A stretch of 64,000 nucleotides of DNA, taken from NCBI GenBank assembly GCA_021234155.1, contig JAJEKV010000136.1, positions 620,001 through 684,000 of the forward strand, in the 5' to 3' direction. Shown here in pieces: positions 21,445 through 32,684 of the stretch; positions within the stretch are counted from its first letter, which is position 1, and the number at the start of each line of letters is the position of its first letter. The DNA comes from Isoetes taiwanensis. Taxonomy: Eukaryota > Streptophyta > Lycopodiopsida > Isoetales > Isoetaceae. The translations under genes and the position numbers were made by a program. Under the pieces are notes generated by a model that was not told where the DNA came from, searched no databases, and saw only the letters and a list, made by a program, of their open reading frames with translations.

Positions 21445-22152
21445 TTAAATTGCTTTCGCGCAACCCTCTGCACTCATATCATTTCCTTGCTCATATCCTT
21501 CAGGCCGCTCCCTATAAATTTCTTCTTCTAAGTCTCCATTCAAGAATGTTGTCTTCACATCCATGTGCTCTATTTTCATATCATTTTGAGCTGCTACTGC
21601 TATCAAGGTTCTCAGACTAGTCACCTTGACTATAGGTGAGAATGTATCTGTATAATCTATTCCTGCTTTCTGCGTATACCCTTTTGCCATTAAACGGGCT
21701 TTATATCTTTCTATCGAACCATCAGCATTCCTCTTTATTTTAAATAGCCATTTACTCCCGACCACATTCTTGTACTTAGGACGTGGTACTAGCTCGTACG
21801 TTCCTGTTTCTTTAAATGACTTCAACTCGTTTTCCATAGCCTCCTTCCATTTTAGAGAATCTGGTCGCATCATGGCTTGTTCCACTGTCCTGGATATTAT
21901 CTTTGGCTTTGGACCTCTTTTTGTTCTACCATAAAGTTCTGTATCAAAGGGAAATTCGGCTTTAAGATGCTCTATCTCATTGCGACGTGTATATCTCCCC
22001 CTTGCTCCACTTTCAATGTCTTCTTGCATTCTCTGGCGTACATCTTCTTGCACTCCAACTAGCGCACTATCGGCTTCTAAAGCCTCATGCACCTCCTCAT
22101 CCTCTGTCTCCGGTATATGCGGCGCACTATTGACCTCTATGGTCTCATGCAT
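21445..22152 (-). pseudogene. Ty1/copia integrase-RT linker and N-terminal reverse transcriptase
   Basis: This 235-residue frame begins with an acidic linker, then enters the copia RT family: WKEAMENELKSFKETGTYELV, VVGSKWLFKIKRNADGSIERY, KARLMAKGYTQKAGIDYTDTF and MKIEHMDVKTTFLNGDLEEEI. The known family consensus has DVKTAFLNG; here Ala is Thr. The frame fails soon after PEGYEQG. No integrase core is found upstream, so the element is 5'-truncated. It is an inactive fragment. Confidence 0.93.
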
Positions 22153-22690
22153 CTCATCGGTTCATCACCTGTATCAACATCTATTACCACATCTGGTTTC
22201 TCTACTATCTTCTCATTTTCCTTCTCCATCATCTTCAAGAAAGCCGTAAGCATCCATACTACTTCTTCTTGCTTTGTCAATGTCTTACTGTCTTTATACA
22301 ATAATTCTAGACTACGTAAAGAAAGAAAAGGGTCTAATCAACAAGAAAGCTTAGATTCTGATATTGAACAAGTTGAAAAAAAAAAACTGAGGTGTGCCTG
22401 GATACTAAACAAATTGAAGAGCAAGTTGCTAAGTCTATCCCTAATTGCAACCTAGCTATTCAAGGGTATAGGAGATTACCTACAATAGAATTATCTTCTT
22501 AAGGTAAGGTTATAAGTTTTTTAATCAATTTTCTAACAACTTCAAGTTAGATGATGCTATCTTGAGAGTATGCTCTTCATTGAGGAGAAGAAACATGGTG
22601 GACAAGCAAAGAAATGGGGACAATTTTAAAAAAATCACTTTGGCTCTCAATTTCTGAGCTCTACACCGTACGGGATCTCGTAAGGGTACT
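22153..22690 (-). other. Remnant upstream of the copia RT, then unassigned DNA
   Basis: To about 22310 the minus strand still reads as acidic, Lys-rich linker-like sequence in more than one frame, continuous with the copia fragment. Beyond that, no element end, primer-binding site or 5' LTR is recognised. A GGTAAGGTT word occurs at 22502. Confidence 0.4.
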
Positions 22691-22696
22691 CAAAAT

Positions 22697-23119
22697 ATGG
22701 AACTCCGCAACGCGTACTCCATGACCTTTTTGCAATGGACTCAAAAAATTGGAGCAATGTTAGTCACTCCACTCTTCTTCTTTGTGGATCTTACAAATCG
22801 TTATAGTTTTCAGTTCTACCACGATACTCCATTCTCGATCGATGTTTCTCCACATGGGCAAGTAATGGCTCTAGCCCACTTGAAAACTTCTTTTGTTGAT
22901 GTGAAGATGGCAAAGATATTGAAATTTCAATATGCCCCCGCAACATGTGAGTTTCAACTAGAAGCCACACTCACAAGTCGCAGAAAGGATTTGTTACATA
23001 TCTCACATCTAATGCATTCTTTTAGTTTATTCGATCGCAAGATGATCCTCGATGATTGGCAATGCATGTATGTTCTTGAGGGCACCAATTCCAAGCCTAT
23101 ATCGCCTTTGTTACTTTAG
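22697..23119 (+). CDS. Hypothetical 140-residue open frame
   Basis: An unbroken plus-strand frame from an ATG at 22697, with reasonable amino-acid balance. It includes FFFVDLTNRYSFQFYHDTPF, IDVSPHGQVMALAHLKTSF and LMHSFSLFDRKMILDDWQCM. I do not recognise the family. The preceding bases read LYTVRDLVRVLKIWNSAT in another frame, and the following bases continue open in a third frame to 23294, which suggests a longer, decayed coding region. It lies between a copia fragment and unassigned DNA. It could be a captured gene piece or chance. Confidence 0.35.
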   Translation: MELRNAYSMTFLQWTQKIGAMLVTPLFFFVDLTNRYSFQFYHDTPFSIDVSPHGQVMALAHLKTSFVDVKMAKILKFQYAPATCEFQLEATLTSRRKDLLHISHLMHSFSLFDRKMILDDWQCMYVLEGTNSKPISPLLL

Positions 23120-23299
23120 AATTTTACCTCATCTCATCTCAAGACTAGATGGTATTATCAATGCTTTTGATAATAGCGAATGTTGGGGTATCCAAGATAA
23201 TGTGTGCTCACATTCTCGAGCTCGATATACCCTCAAATTTTCCATATCAATGATTTGTAATAGCAGCAGTGCCTCATCTCTTATGTTCCTATAGTAGCA

Positions 23300-24040
23300 C
23301 ATAGTTTGAGTCTTCAATCTTCCAAATCTTATGCGACAAGTATAACGGGCCAACCGAAAAAGATGTCACCGCTTTTATATAATCAAAACTAACTTGTTTC
23401 CAATGTGATAAAGTTGGGATTGCTAATGTTTGACAACCTTCCACTTTTTTTTCCAACAATGATAGGAGACTTACTTACTGCATAACGCCATCATGATAAG
23501 GAATTTTCGTCGAGGTGCTAGGGCATATGTTTTTGACATAAGAATGTACATTTAAAGATCATTGAAGGATGATCTAAACACGCTTGGAAACGTAAATAGA
23601 TATAAAACGATGCTGAAGACATTTTTTTAAAGGATATACAAAAAGCTACAAAAGATTCACATACAAACAGCTTTTTGGTCGTGGCTGATATATCTTGTAA
23701 ATATCATGATGCTAATGAATTGCTAATACTCATTTATCTAGTTAAATTCATTTGCGCTAAAGTCTTTTTGTTCATTTTTTTTTTTTTGGAATTTTGTTTC
23801 TATAAAGAGCTTACTGTAAGAAAATTGCATGGTTTAGCCTCGTTTGTATGGATTGAAGGACGTGAACTTTTTTGTAATTCGCCATCAAAAATATCAATGA
23901 AGTACTAGGTAGTAAGCCAAGATGGAGGACCTTTACATGTTGTGAAGGTTTCTAAATCGGCGCCAATTCTGCGGACGACGAAAGTGGTGAACATTAAGTC
24001 TACCCTTTACATGTGAAAGGCCCGATTAAGCTTAAGAATA
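23300..24040. other. Unassigned stretch
   Basis: AT-rich, with T10 at 23778. The plus-strand frame at 23675-23908 has a hydrophobic stretch but no recognised domain. No RNA or element end is seen. Confidence 0.4.
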
Positions 24041-24044
24041 TGTA

Positions 24045-24490
24045 ATGGGCCCATGGTTGGATCGCCCGAAAGTATTCGATCTCTGAATGCTCTCGGTGCG
24101 CTTCCGCGACGATCGCATAAATGGGTAGAAGTGGGATCGCCATAAAAGTCCGGAAGATTTTTTGTCCGGGCTTGGTTGATATGTCGGCTAGGAACGCTGG
24201 TATCGTAACATGACTTGAGTTTGAGTCTCCATGGGTGCCTGGGCGTATGCACGGGTAATTTGGTAACCACACCGCTGGTATACCGTTAACTTTAAAGTCT
24301 TGGATACCGAGGACGAAAGCATAGCTGGAGATTGTAACGTGTCTATAGTTGGACCGCTTGAGTATTCGGGGAGATGCTTGTGGGCTCGCTTCCAAGATTC
24401 CGCGATAGATGGGTAGAAACGACCACTCATAAATGTCTAAACGGTTTTGCCTGCTTTTGGTTAAGGGCATGTTGCTTAAGAACATTACAT
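24045..24490. repeat. Diverged ~285-bp direct repeat, two units
   Basis: The series TTGGA(T/C)CGC..GAGTATTCG..GCGCTTCC..CGCGA..ATGGGTAGAA..ATAAA(A)GTC..GG..TTTTG.CCGGGCTTGGTT starts near 24055 and recurs near 24345 with many substitutions. The units end in GTAACATGAC and GAACATTACATTAAC respectively. Overlapping minus-strand open frames here (24000-24485) follow the repeat and show no domain. It is probably part of an old retroelement or satellite. Confidence 0.55.
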
Positions 24491-24496
24491 TAACAA

Positions 24497-25140
24497 GTGT
24501 ACAAAGGCCGAAGTCTTAAAAGTAACAAGCCTAATGAACAATTAAATTGCTTCTATAACATGATGATCGCTTTGCTCCGTGTTTGGGATGGTCTTACTCG
24601 CCTCCAACAAGCCAATGAATTTCATTTTTGCTATTTGCATGTCGAATATCCTCTTATTAAGCAAGAATGCTTACAGTAAGGGATATTGGGATGCCATTCT
24701 TCAATGACCCAGACGAGATCGGAGACAAAAATCGTGGAGCCGAACTCTACTTCAAGAATAGTGGGACCAACATCACTCACATCATCATGGATGTATCTAC
24801 CTCTTTGCACTAGGTCAAATGCAAGAATGCTTTTGCTTGTTTCCATTCTCAGAGGGGAATGAGGGTTATTTTCTCTTTTTGTGCACGGCCCTTTCCAAGC
24901 CCGTAAAATGGCCCCTCCAAGCCCTTCTTCAACATGAAGGATCTGCTAGACAACATTCAAATTTTGATCGCGCCAACGCGGACGACATCCGCAATGTGGA
25001 CCAACAGCCAGAATCCAATTTCGTAATCTCAACCGAAGGATGGAACGTAGACCAGCAACAACGCAAGGGAAATCCACAAGAAGAATACTTAACACGCATC
25101 ACCCGCCATATTGGCGTAATAAAGCTAAATGTTGTCTAAC
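24497..25140 (+). other. Unassigned stretch with short open frames
   Basis: Frames at 24497-24679 and 24819-25139 (plus) are open but show no domain. Around 24680-24815 the plus strand also reads DIGMPFFNDPDEIGDKNRGA in another frame. No function is assigned. Confidence 0.35.
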
Positions 25141-27690
25141 CATCCTTTACGTATCATTTACATTACATTTCGGGCGTAATGTTGGATAAAATGTATAAAT
25201 GTCATGTAAAACGTAAATGCAAAATCTACTGACATTGCTTAAAAGAATAATGATAAGTGCCACATGTCAACAGATTATTGGTTTATGTAATGTAAAGTAA
25301 TGTAATTAATTTTTACGAGAGCCAAGATGGCTAGCTCACCTGCAAGAATAAAAAGTCTAATCGTCTAATTCCATCTGAATCCGAAACATCTGTCATCCGC
25401 TCTTTTGTTATATTGAGTCTTTTACGGACATAGATTAGGCCATGCCAGGGCAACAATCTATCAATGACGTAGTAACACGATGATTATCCAGTTTGAACAC
25501 CAACCTAATAAGCCCCTTTCTCAACTATTCCAACTCACGCACACATGCAGCTTCCTATTTTACAAAAAGATGTGCTACTACTAACTATATCTATTGTGTG
25601 TGCAAAACAAAATGGAAGCCTGAGCCAAACAATAGAAATCTTCTACTCCATTTATTTGTGTCACATTTAACTAAACAGATATGCTTTAAAAAAAAAAAAT
25701 CATGAAAAAGTGAACCATACAGATGCGTCCAAGCATATGAATATCTTTATACAAATGATATGTTTTCATGTATCAATCAATATCATCCGTGAATATGTTC
25801 CCATAAACTGAAAACTTCACTTTGACAAATGCACTTGAATCCCTGCTTATCTATTACAAAAGGTTATTAAATTTGCTCTCACCAAAAACAGTTACGTAAT
25901 TAAATTTATAACTAACGGTGACCTTGTATTTGAAATCATTTCATATCAAAAAAAAAAGAGATGATGGACACAAATAAGCTTCCCCTTCTTGAATTCCCTC
26001 AGGATGATTTATCCATGAGCTGTATAGAGTAAGAATGTTTGTCTTGTTTGTTCCCCACAATACAACCATTCATCACAATTTCCTCCAGCATAAAATGTGC
26101 CTTCTCCAAATGATACATGATATCGAAGTTCACACTGCAGCCAAAATATACATGGTACATGAAACTTACTTTAAAGATATATGGAAATTGGCCATATTGG
26201 CAATTTTTAAAGTTGTTAAGGCCAGAACTGTCAATTACGGTGAGTGCTAGCTGAAGGATTAGATAAACTAAAAATGTACTTTTCCTGAAAGAGATTTTAT
26301 CTTATAAACGACCATTGGGATCTTTCCATACTAGTTGATGTCCTAGGACAACAATATATGAGCTCACATAACCTCACTGTCATCATTAAGAAAGAAACCT
26401 ATGATGTAAAGGAACGAGCAGATCATCTCTTTGGCTTCATCAAACCTATGGCTTGAGTTTTGCATGTTTATGGAGAAAAAACTATCCGCTCAAAATAGCA
26501 ACCTGAATGCACTGAATCCACATACAGAAGCAAGAGTAACAACAAGAAAGAGGCCTTCATATAAAGCACGTTAAATGATAGACGAGGATTGAGATAAAAA
26601 TCAGTTTTGTTGCACCAGGAATCATGCATTATGTAGATGCAAGTTATCAGATGAGAGTAAGTGGCATGTAAACTAGCATCAGGTGGTGACGGGGCAATGT
26701 AGAGGTAAAGCCCATCATACGAAAAAATAAAATTACGAATTGATATAAATCTAAAATTTGTTATGGAACTTAAAAATACCTGAAAAGCTTGAAACAATAT
26801 ATCTACTCTACAAATAATCTAAGTAACAAAGGACTTACAACGCTGCCAAAATAACGATCCATCGCTTTCAACAACGCAGTGAATGAACTCCAATATGGCT
26901 AATTCATTCTGATGCAATAAATTCAGTTCCCTTGATTAAAAACAGAGATCAAAGAAAGAGTCGCATAGAAAGTAAAGAAGTCATTAGCCTTTCTATTTGT
27001 GCAGACAATGGCATAGCCCACTTGCTGCCGCGACTTCCTATAGCTAACACATGCTTTTCCAACTGCTGACCATACAAAAGTTTTTCTCAATGGTTACGAT
27101 TGATGACACAAGGATTCCTTGCATAAAGATTGGTTGAAGTTAACTTTCTATATAGCAAGAACTTTCAGCAGGGCATTGAATAGAGTTTGCCATCCCTACA
27201 TGCCTTGCAATATGAGAAAATTGAACTATATTGTACAGGTGGTTTAGGAGCCTACACCTCATCACCGTCCACACCAACTAGGAAAACAATGATGCATAAC
27301 GCCTGTAAATAATCTTGTAGTTACGATGCTCTACGAATGAACACTGCCAAAACAAGTAACACAAGAAATGCCAATAAGGAAAAAGCATTTATGAATTGAT
27401 GAGTGGTCGTTTGATTCAAGAGGACTAATTCTATTTGGAAAACCAGCAGTAGTCATTAGAAATTATCATTGCTGTTGCTTTTGTGAGCGGTTGATCACCT
27501 AAATCTACATGAAAAAAAGGCATCATAAAAAGTAGCACATGTCTTGGCATTATTATAAGAGCTACACAAAAGGTATAGTCTTGCAAAGGCTCAGACACAA
27601 ACTTACAATTCCCATCCTTAGATCCAGAATTTCATGTAAGAGGAGAATAAATTAAAACTAAAACTCCTATCAAAAATTTTGGTCCAGTAA
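25141..27690. other. AT-rich DNA, no gene seen
   Basis: Only short, isolated open frames occur (25493-25705 plus, 26035-26250 plus, 26468-26797 minus). Imperfect GTAATGTAA-like words recur at 25140-25320. No element terminus or RNA gene is recognised. Confidence 0.5.
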
Positions 27691-27692
27691 AA

Positions 27693-29430
27693 CTAGCTAT
27701 TATTCGGCTGGATCAACAAAGTCGCATTGTACGCACAGGAATTTCTTACTTGGTTTTCAGTTCGAGTAAGACATTTGCGCAACCAATCTCCTTCAAGGGC
27801 ACGACGCTCTTTCGAGGGTGAGGTACTCATAATACTGAGCCAATCTAGTCTGTCCCTGCTTATTGACGAGGAGCACAAACCGGATCGTCATTGCTCCTCG
27901 CTTCCTTTAGACCATACCTAATTTATACGTATCGAGGTGCGTATATCAAGCAAAAATATAAAGTGGTGGAACCCTTTGGTACTGGCAATGATGGGGTATC
28001 CTTAACACTCCGCCCTCGGGTTTACACGGTTAGATTAAATCTTGACCGTTCCTTGAACAGCTTGTTACCCACTAATAACACGACTCGCCCAAAACTTTTC
28101 ACAAGGAGCTCGATTGTCCTAGGATGTTACAAGTTGCGCCGATTCTTCTAGTATGCTATGCAAGCATCATAGCCCCGGGACAAGAAAGCTTTGCCCAAAA
28201 CCCCTAACTCGATCATTTATGCGACAAGATTTCAACTCGCTGGGGCTTGAACTAGCTGAAGATTGAGGCAAACCCCGGACTGGTTGTGCAAATTTCTCGC
28301 TAGATCATCATTTTGCGACAAGATTTTTCTCAAAAATCCCTCCACCGATTCAATATCCTTTTCTCGGTTTTCTTCATATTTTCATCCCCAAAATGGCACC
28401 TAAAAACACAAAGCTTTTCAAAGAAAAAACACCGCTTTAGCCCTAAAACAAAGCCATCTAAGAAGACTCAACCTTCAAACAGCAAGACCTCGGCAGATCT
28501 TCCATAGAAAGTGTAAACACTTGACCAGAGTAGTTATAGAGACGCCGCCCTCTTAGGGTTAGGGTTATAAGCGGGCCATGGTTAAAATGGTTCTGCACGC
28601 GCTATGCCAGACACCCTCGCCATTTTGGCCATGCCCACATGGCCCTCGAATTTTTTTCCAACAGAATCTCTCCGCCGCATGCTATCTACACCATAAGGGG
28701 CATTGGTAAATTTAATTAGGTATGCGACGTAAAAAATTAGCCAACATCGTGATGGATGGAATCCCACCTCAAAAATTAGCCAACATTCGGGGATGGATGG
28801 AATCCCACCTCAAAAGTAGGGCAACACTTTTAGCTGCACATCCACATGTCACCCGCCACACAGATTTTAATACAAAATTGCCATCCATTGTGCCAAAGTG
28901 GCAAATACCTTGGCGAGTAGGTGGGTTTGCTGCCAAGGGCCATAGGGCCTGCTACCATGTAGGCCTTGAAATTCTAGCCTTTCCACGTCACAAGTAACAT
29001 TGAACATTATCCCCGATGATCTTCTATTTTCTAATCTAATGGTTCAAAATTAGAAAACCTCAAGAAATTTCTTTTTGGCTTCTAATGGAAGAAAATCACC
29101 AACATTTCAGAAGCCGAAATGTATGCGATGCCGATCGCGCGCGCGATCCTCAAGGGTTTATGAAGCGAGGAAAATTAGAAAATCCTAAAAACTATTCTTG
29201 GACATGGTCAAAGCATGGTGAAACTCTTCCTTTGCATTTTCTGTGGTCCCGAGTGACATTTTTGCATGCTCTAGATATTTGTGATGTCGTTTGTTTTGCA
29301 TGAACATGGCCCAAGCTTTCTCCCCGCATAAAGGGCCATGTCCCTGTTTGTTTTATAACAAGGGCATGCAAGCAAAGTGTATGTTTCCTCTTCCAACTTC
29401 TACATCACAAAAATCATCACATTACCTTTT
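27693..29430. other. Mixed stretch, probable retroelement debris
   Basis: Base composition becomes less AT-rich. Overlapping plus/minus frames at 27693-27921 and a Lys/Ser-rich reading around 28394-28507 (MAPKNTKLFKEK, then a frame change to PKTKPSKKTQPSNSK) resemble the start of a gag but have no diagnostic domain. There is a local direct repeat of CTCAAAA(A/G)T(T/A)AG(C/G)(C/G)CAACA with GGATGGAATCCCAC (28735-28830). TTAGGGTTAGGGTTATAA occurs at 28553. Confidence 0.4.
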
Positions 29431-29433
29431 TTT

Positions 29434-29721
29434 TCACACTAGTTGTTCCGATAATACATGAAGCTCCTCTCTAGTAGGTAAAACTGCTTCATGAGCATCT
29501 TTTGACATACAGTTCTTTTTATGCACTTTATTTATTATGTCTCCATCTACAATAGGATTGTAAGAAATTTTAGTGTGTTTTCTAAGCATAAAATCTTGAT
29601 CGTGCACTCCACCAGAGGGAAAAACTCTATGACGCTCTCTCCCCGAAAATATACGCTTATAAATATGTATATCTCTAGAGACATCACCGCACAAGTCTAC
29701 TTTTGTAGCCTTGTACACCAT
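29434..29721 (-). CDS. Hypothetical 95-residue frame, unknown family
   Basis: A minus-strand frame with protein-like composition, including VYKATKVDLCGDVSRDIHIY, FPSGGVHDQDFMLRKHTKI and SYNPIVDGDIINKVHKKNC. It is continuous from ATG to stop, but I do not recognise it. It lies next to an LTR-like block (29800-31250), so it could be a fragment of a retroelement or captured gene. A homology search would be decisive. Confidence 0.4.
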   Translation of the reverse strand: MVYKATKVDLCGDVSRDIHIYKRIFSGRERHRVFPSGGVHDQDFMLRKHTKISYNPIVDGDIINKVHKKNCMSKDAHEAVLPTREELHVLSEQLV

Positions 29722-29799
29722 AGTAGGTGGAAAGGGAGCATGGCTAAGTTATTCATATGACTTAGCCAACCTTAGGGATAGGGCCATTTCCACGCGGCT

Positions 29800-31250
29800 C
29801 CTCACCCTATTGGGCACCCCCACATAGAAGCACCCCATTGGAGCCACGTGGCGCTGACATGGAACCCTAACCTATAAATTGTCGACCCTAACCCTAGGCC
29901 ATTTTTCTCGCTCCAACAATCTTGGAACCTTGTTCGCTCAAAACTCGCTTCGAGAACCATCCGTTGTGGCATAGCATAGCATAGCAGCCCCTGAGCATGC
30001 GCCAAGACGGTAGAAGAAGGGGAGCTACTGAACCCTTTGAAGGTCGTGGGAGACGCCGTGAGCAGGAGGGATTTTAAAATGGTGTATTTGGGCTAGAGTC
30101 CTTGTAGATCATCCGAAGTTAGGATTCCGCATGAGTTAGCATTTCAGATTCTAGTAGAGCCATTCTAGAACCCTCGGCCTAGATTTTGAACCCTAATCAA
30201 TGAACCCTAACTGTAAGTTAGATGCATGTGATTAGGATTAGATGTTATTCTCATTATTTATCATGTTATGTGGATATGTGACGTTGGTTGATCATGTTTG
30301 CTCCTCTTGTATTGGGAAGGGGGGTAGAGACCTAGTAGCCATTATTTAGATGATGCTCCTAGTTTAGACCCCTTAGTTCCACCTGGCTACGGGGGCTATG
30401 GAGTGACTTAGCACTATACAACAAGGCTAGAGGCAAAGCGAAAGGGGGCCCCTGCTGAGCGCGGCTACTGGAGACCCATAGTGGGAAAGGCCTATAGTCG
30501 GTCATTCCATGTAGGCCGGTAATGGGTCCGACACTTTATGGGTCAATGGTGTCGGCCGAGGCCTCAGGAGTTGCAGGTATTGGCCTGACTCTTGTTTTGT
30601 GGAGTTCAGTCGGGTATGAATCGTGTGTCGCCACGATCCTCTAGCCACCCATGGAGCCACTAGACCCCGGGAAGGGGAGATGCAATCCTTTCTACCTCAT
30701 CGGACTGGGCAGATGCAACTCGGAGTAGTCTCGATGGGTGATACCACGAGACTACGTATCCGGCAGGTTATAGTCACGCCAGAGCCCGATCTAACCCACC
30801 TGCAAAGTATGCACAGGAGGGGCGGATGGAGTGGTCAACCTTAGCCATGGTCTCTAGCCAGCTCCGCCATTGCTATATCTCAGTCTGCTCTATCTTGAGG
30901 CTCAGCTGTCAGTCTACTTACCTTACGGGTCTGAGCCTGGGTAGGAGCTCATATGTTTTATGGCATAATGATATCTTTGATGTATCGTTAGTAGTATGGA
31001 TGTGCTACCCTTCGAGGTAGTTGATTGTATTATTTAGTGTTAGTGCCGACGCTATGTTATGCTTCCGCCTATTATAGGAGCCCATAGGGAAGAAAAGGCC
31101 AAGGCACTCCGCGGTCCCCTTCCCCGCAGCGGGAGATATCTTGGGTGCGGGATAGATGGAGGGCCCATGCGGCCAGAGGGCCGGATGGGGATTTCCCACG
31201 AGATGTACGGCTAGGCATCGTATATTTAGTGGAGAGCGTCGCAAACTCTT
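29800..31250 (+). mobile_element. LTR-like, GC-rich non-coding block with promoter-like start
   Basis: Composition is clearly more GC-rich than the flanks. On the plus strand CCTATAAATT (29870) precedes GTCGACCCTAACCCTAGG, a TATA-box plus CCCTAA arrangement common at retroelement LTR transcription starts. Clustered AACCCTAA words follow (30170-30210), then the block shared with 5545-5640. Open frames inside have no domain. LTR ends and target duplications were not identified, so this is an inference from composition, TATA context and repetition. Confidence 0.45.
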
Positions 31251-32680
31251 CCAGTTTGTAGAAAAAATATTTGTTTACGGTTAGTGATGAAATAACTCTT
31301 GCACTTTGAGCCAAGTAAATTTGTTGTCAAGAGTACATAATAAGAATCTTGTTTCTTTTATTGGAAACGTGCCAGTATGGGTAAGAATGTGTGTTGCTAT
31401 ATGAGTACATGTAGAAGGGAACATTACGTGACCATTTGTATCTTAATTATTCATTGGCATGTCTATGGCTTTTGGAAGCCAAATTCTAAGTACAAAAATT
31501 GCATGATTAGTAATGCTTTATAAATCCGTGTGTTGCGCATAATAAAATTATAAGCTTGTTCACAAGACGAGGATAGTACTTGATGCAAAGAAAAGTGTTT
31601 CGTGTTTGGGGTACTTGCATACCATACCGTACCCTAACATTATTCATCGCGGATGTGAGAATTAGCAACATTTGATAAGTATCGACCTTTGCCGATTTTG
31701 GACTTTCAAATCGCGGGCGATGGGTCAAGCTTTGTTTCCACAACAAAGAAAGGGAACCTTTGGTTACCTTGATCTTGAGTACTACTCTATACCTCTCCGT
31801 TGGTTCAAGCCATCATAAGCAAGCTTCATTCTGAAATGTTATATGCAAAGAATGATTAATAGAGCAAAGTGATGTATATAGTTTCGAATTGTTCTTTTGA
31901 AACAATATCTCAGACGTGATCCTCATTGTTTGGAGCACTTTTGCCAAATAGCAAGCATTGTTACATGGGTAGTAATGTTATCCTCTATGCACTTAATCTC
32001 TACCTAACTTTGACCAAGCTATGTTTTTGCGTGCCGGGGACATTGGCGTATCGGCAACATAAACCCAATGGGTTCTCAGATTATTCAAGGAAAGTGAGCC
32101 CCACTTCAAAGCTGTTGTATCCACTTCTAATATTATTTATTATCAATAAAATTTTGGAAGGCAAGCTTATAGAGTCACCAAGACAACTTAAAAATCTTCT
32201 CAGTCATAAGCATAAGAGAGAATTAGAAGTGCAGTATTAACACTTTTATTATATGTACCTAATTGACATTCATAAGTATAGAGGTGCAGTTTGTCTTATT
32301 GGAAGAGAATCTAAGACAATAATCTCTTGTCCTTGGATCAGTAAATCTGAGATAATAATCTCTGTTCCTTAGATTAGTACCAAGGGACTTAGAAGACTAG
32401 GCTTAGTTATCATTATGTATGCACCTTATTGGCTTTCTGTCCATCCTTAACAACTTCATGGACATCTATTTTGTCCTGATACAAGAATGCTAGAAATCCT
32501 GAAACTTAAAAGTAATTTGTATGATGATGCAATGTTTCTGGAGTGCATACTGGCTATGGAGCGCATAACATGGACAAAATGTATTATGCTTCTTTATAGT
32601 TTGGCATCTTGTCAAAGAAGCAACGAGCATGCTCTATGCTTGAACACTTGGCAGGCAAATTGTCCATTACATTTTCAATA
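31251..32680. other. Unassigned stretch before the transposase-like gene
   Basis: Open frames at 31507-31746 (minus), 31926-32240 (plus) and 32487-32681 (plus) have no recognised domain. The last lies just upstream of the transposase-like gene and could be an upstream exon. GAATCT(A/G)AGA(C/T)AATAATCTCT repeats near 32307 and 32346. Confidence 0.35.
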
Positions 32681-32684
32681 AGAC

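Noticed and set aside
28545-28575. Telomere-like TTAGGGTTAGGGTTA
   Set aside because: Only two units; similar CCCTAA words occur at LTR-like starts in this window, and there is no array.
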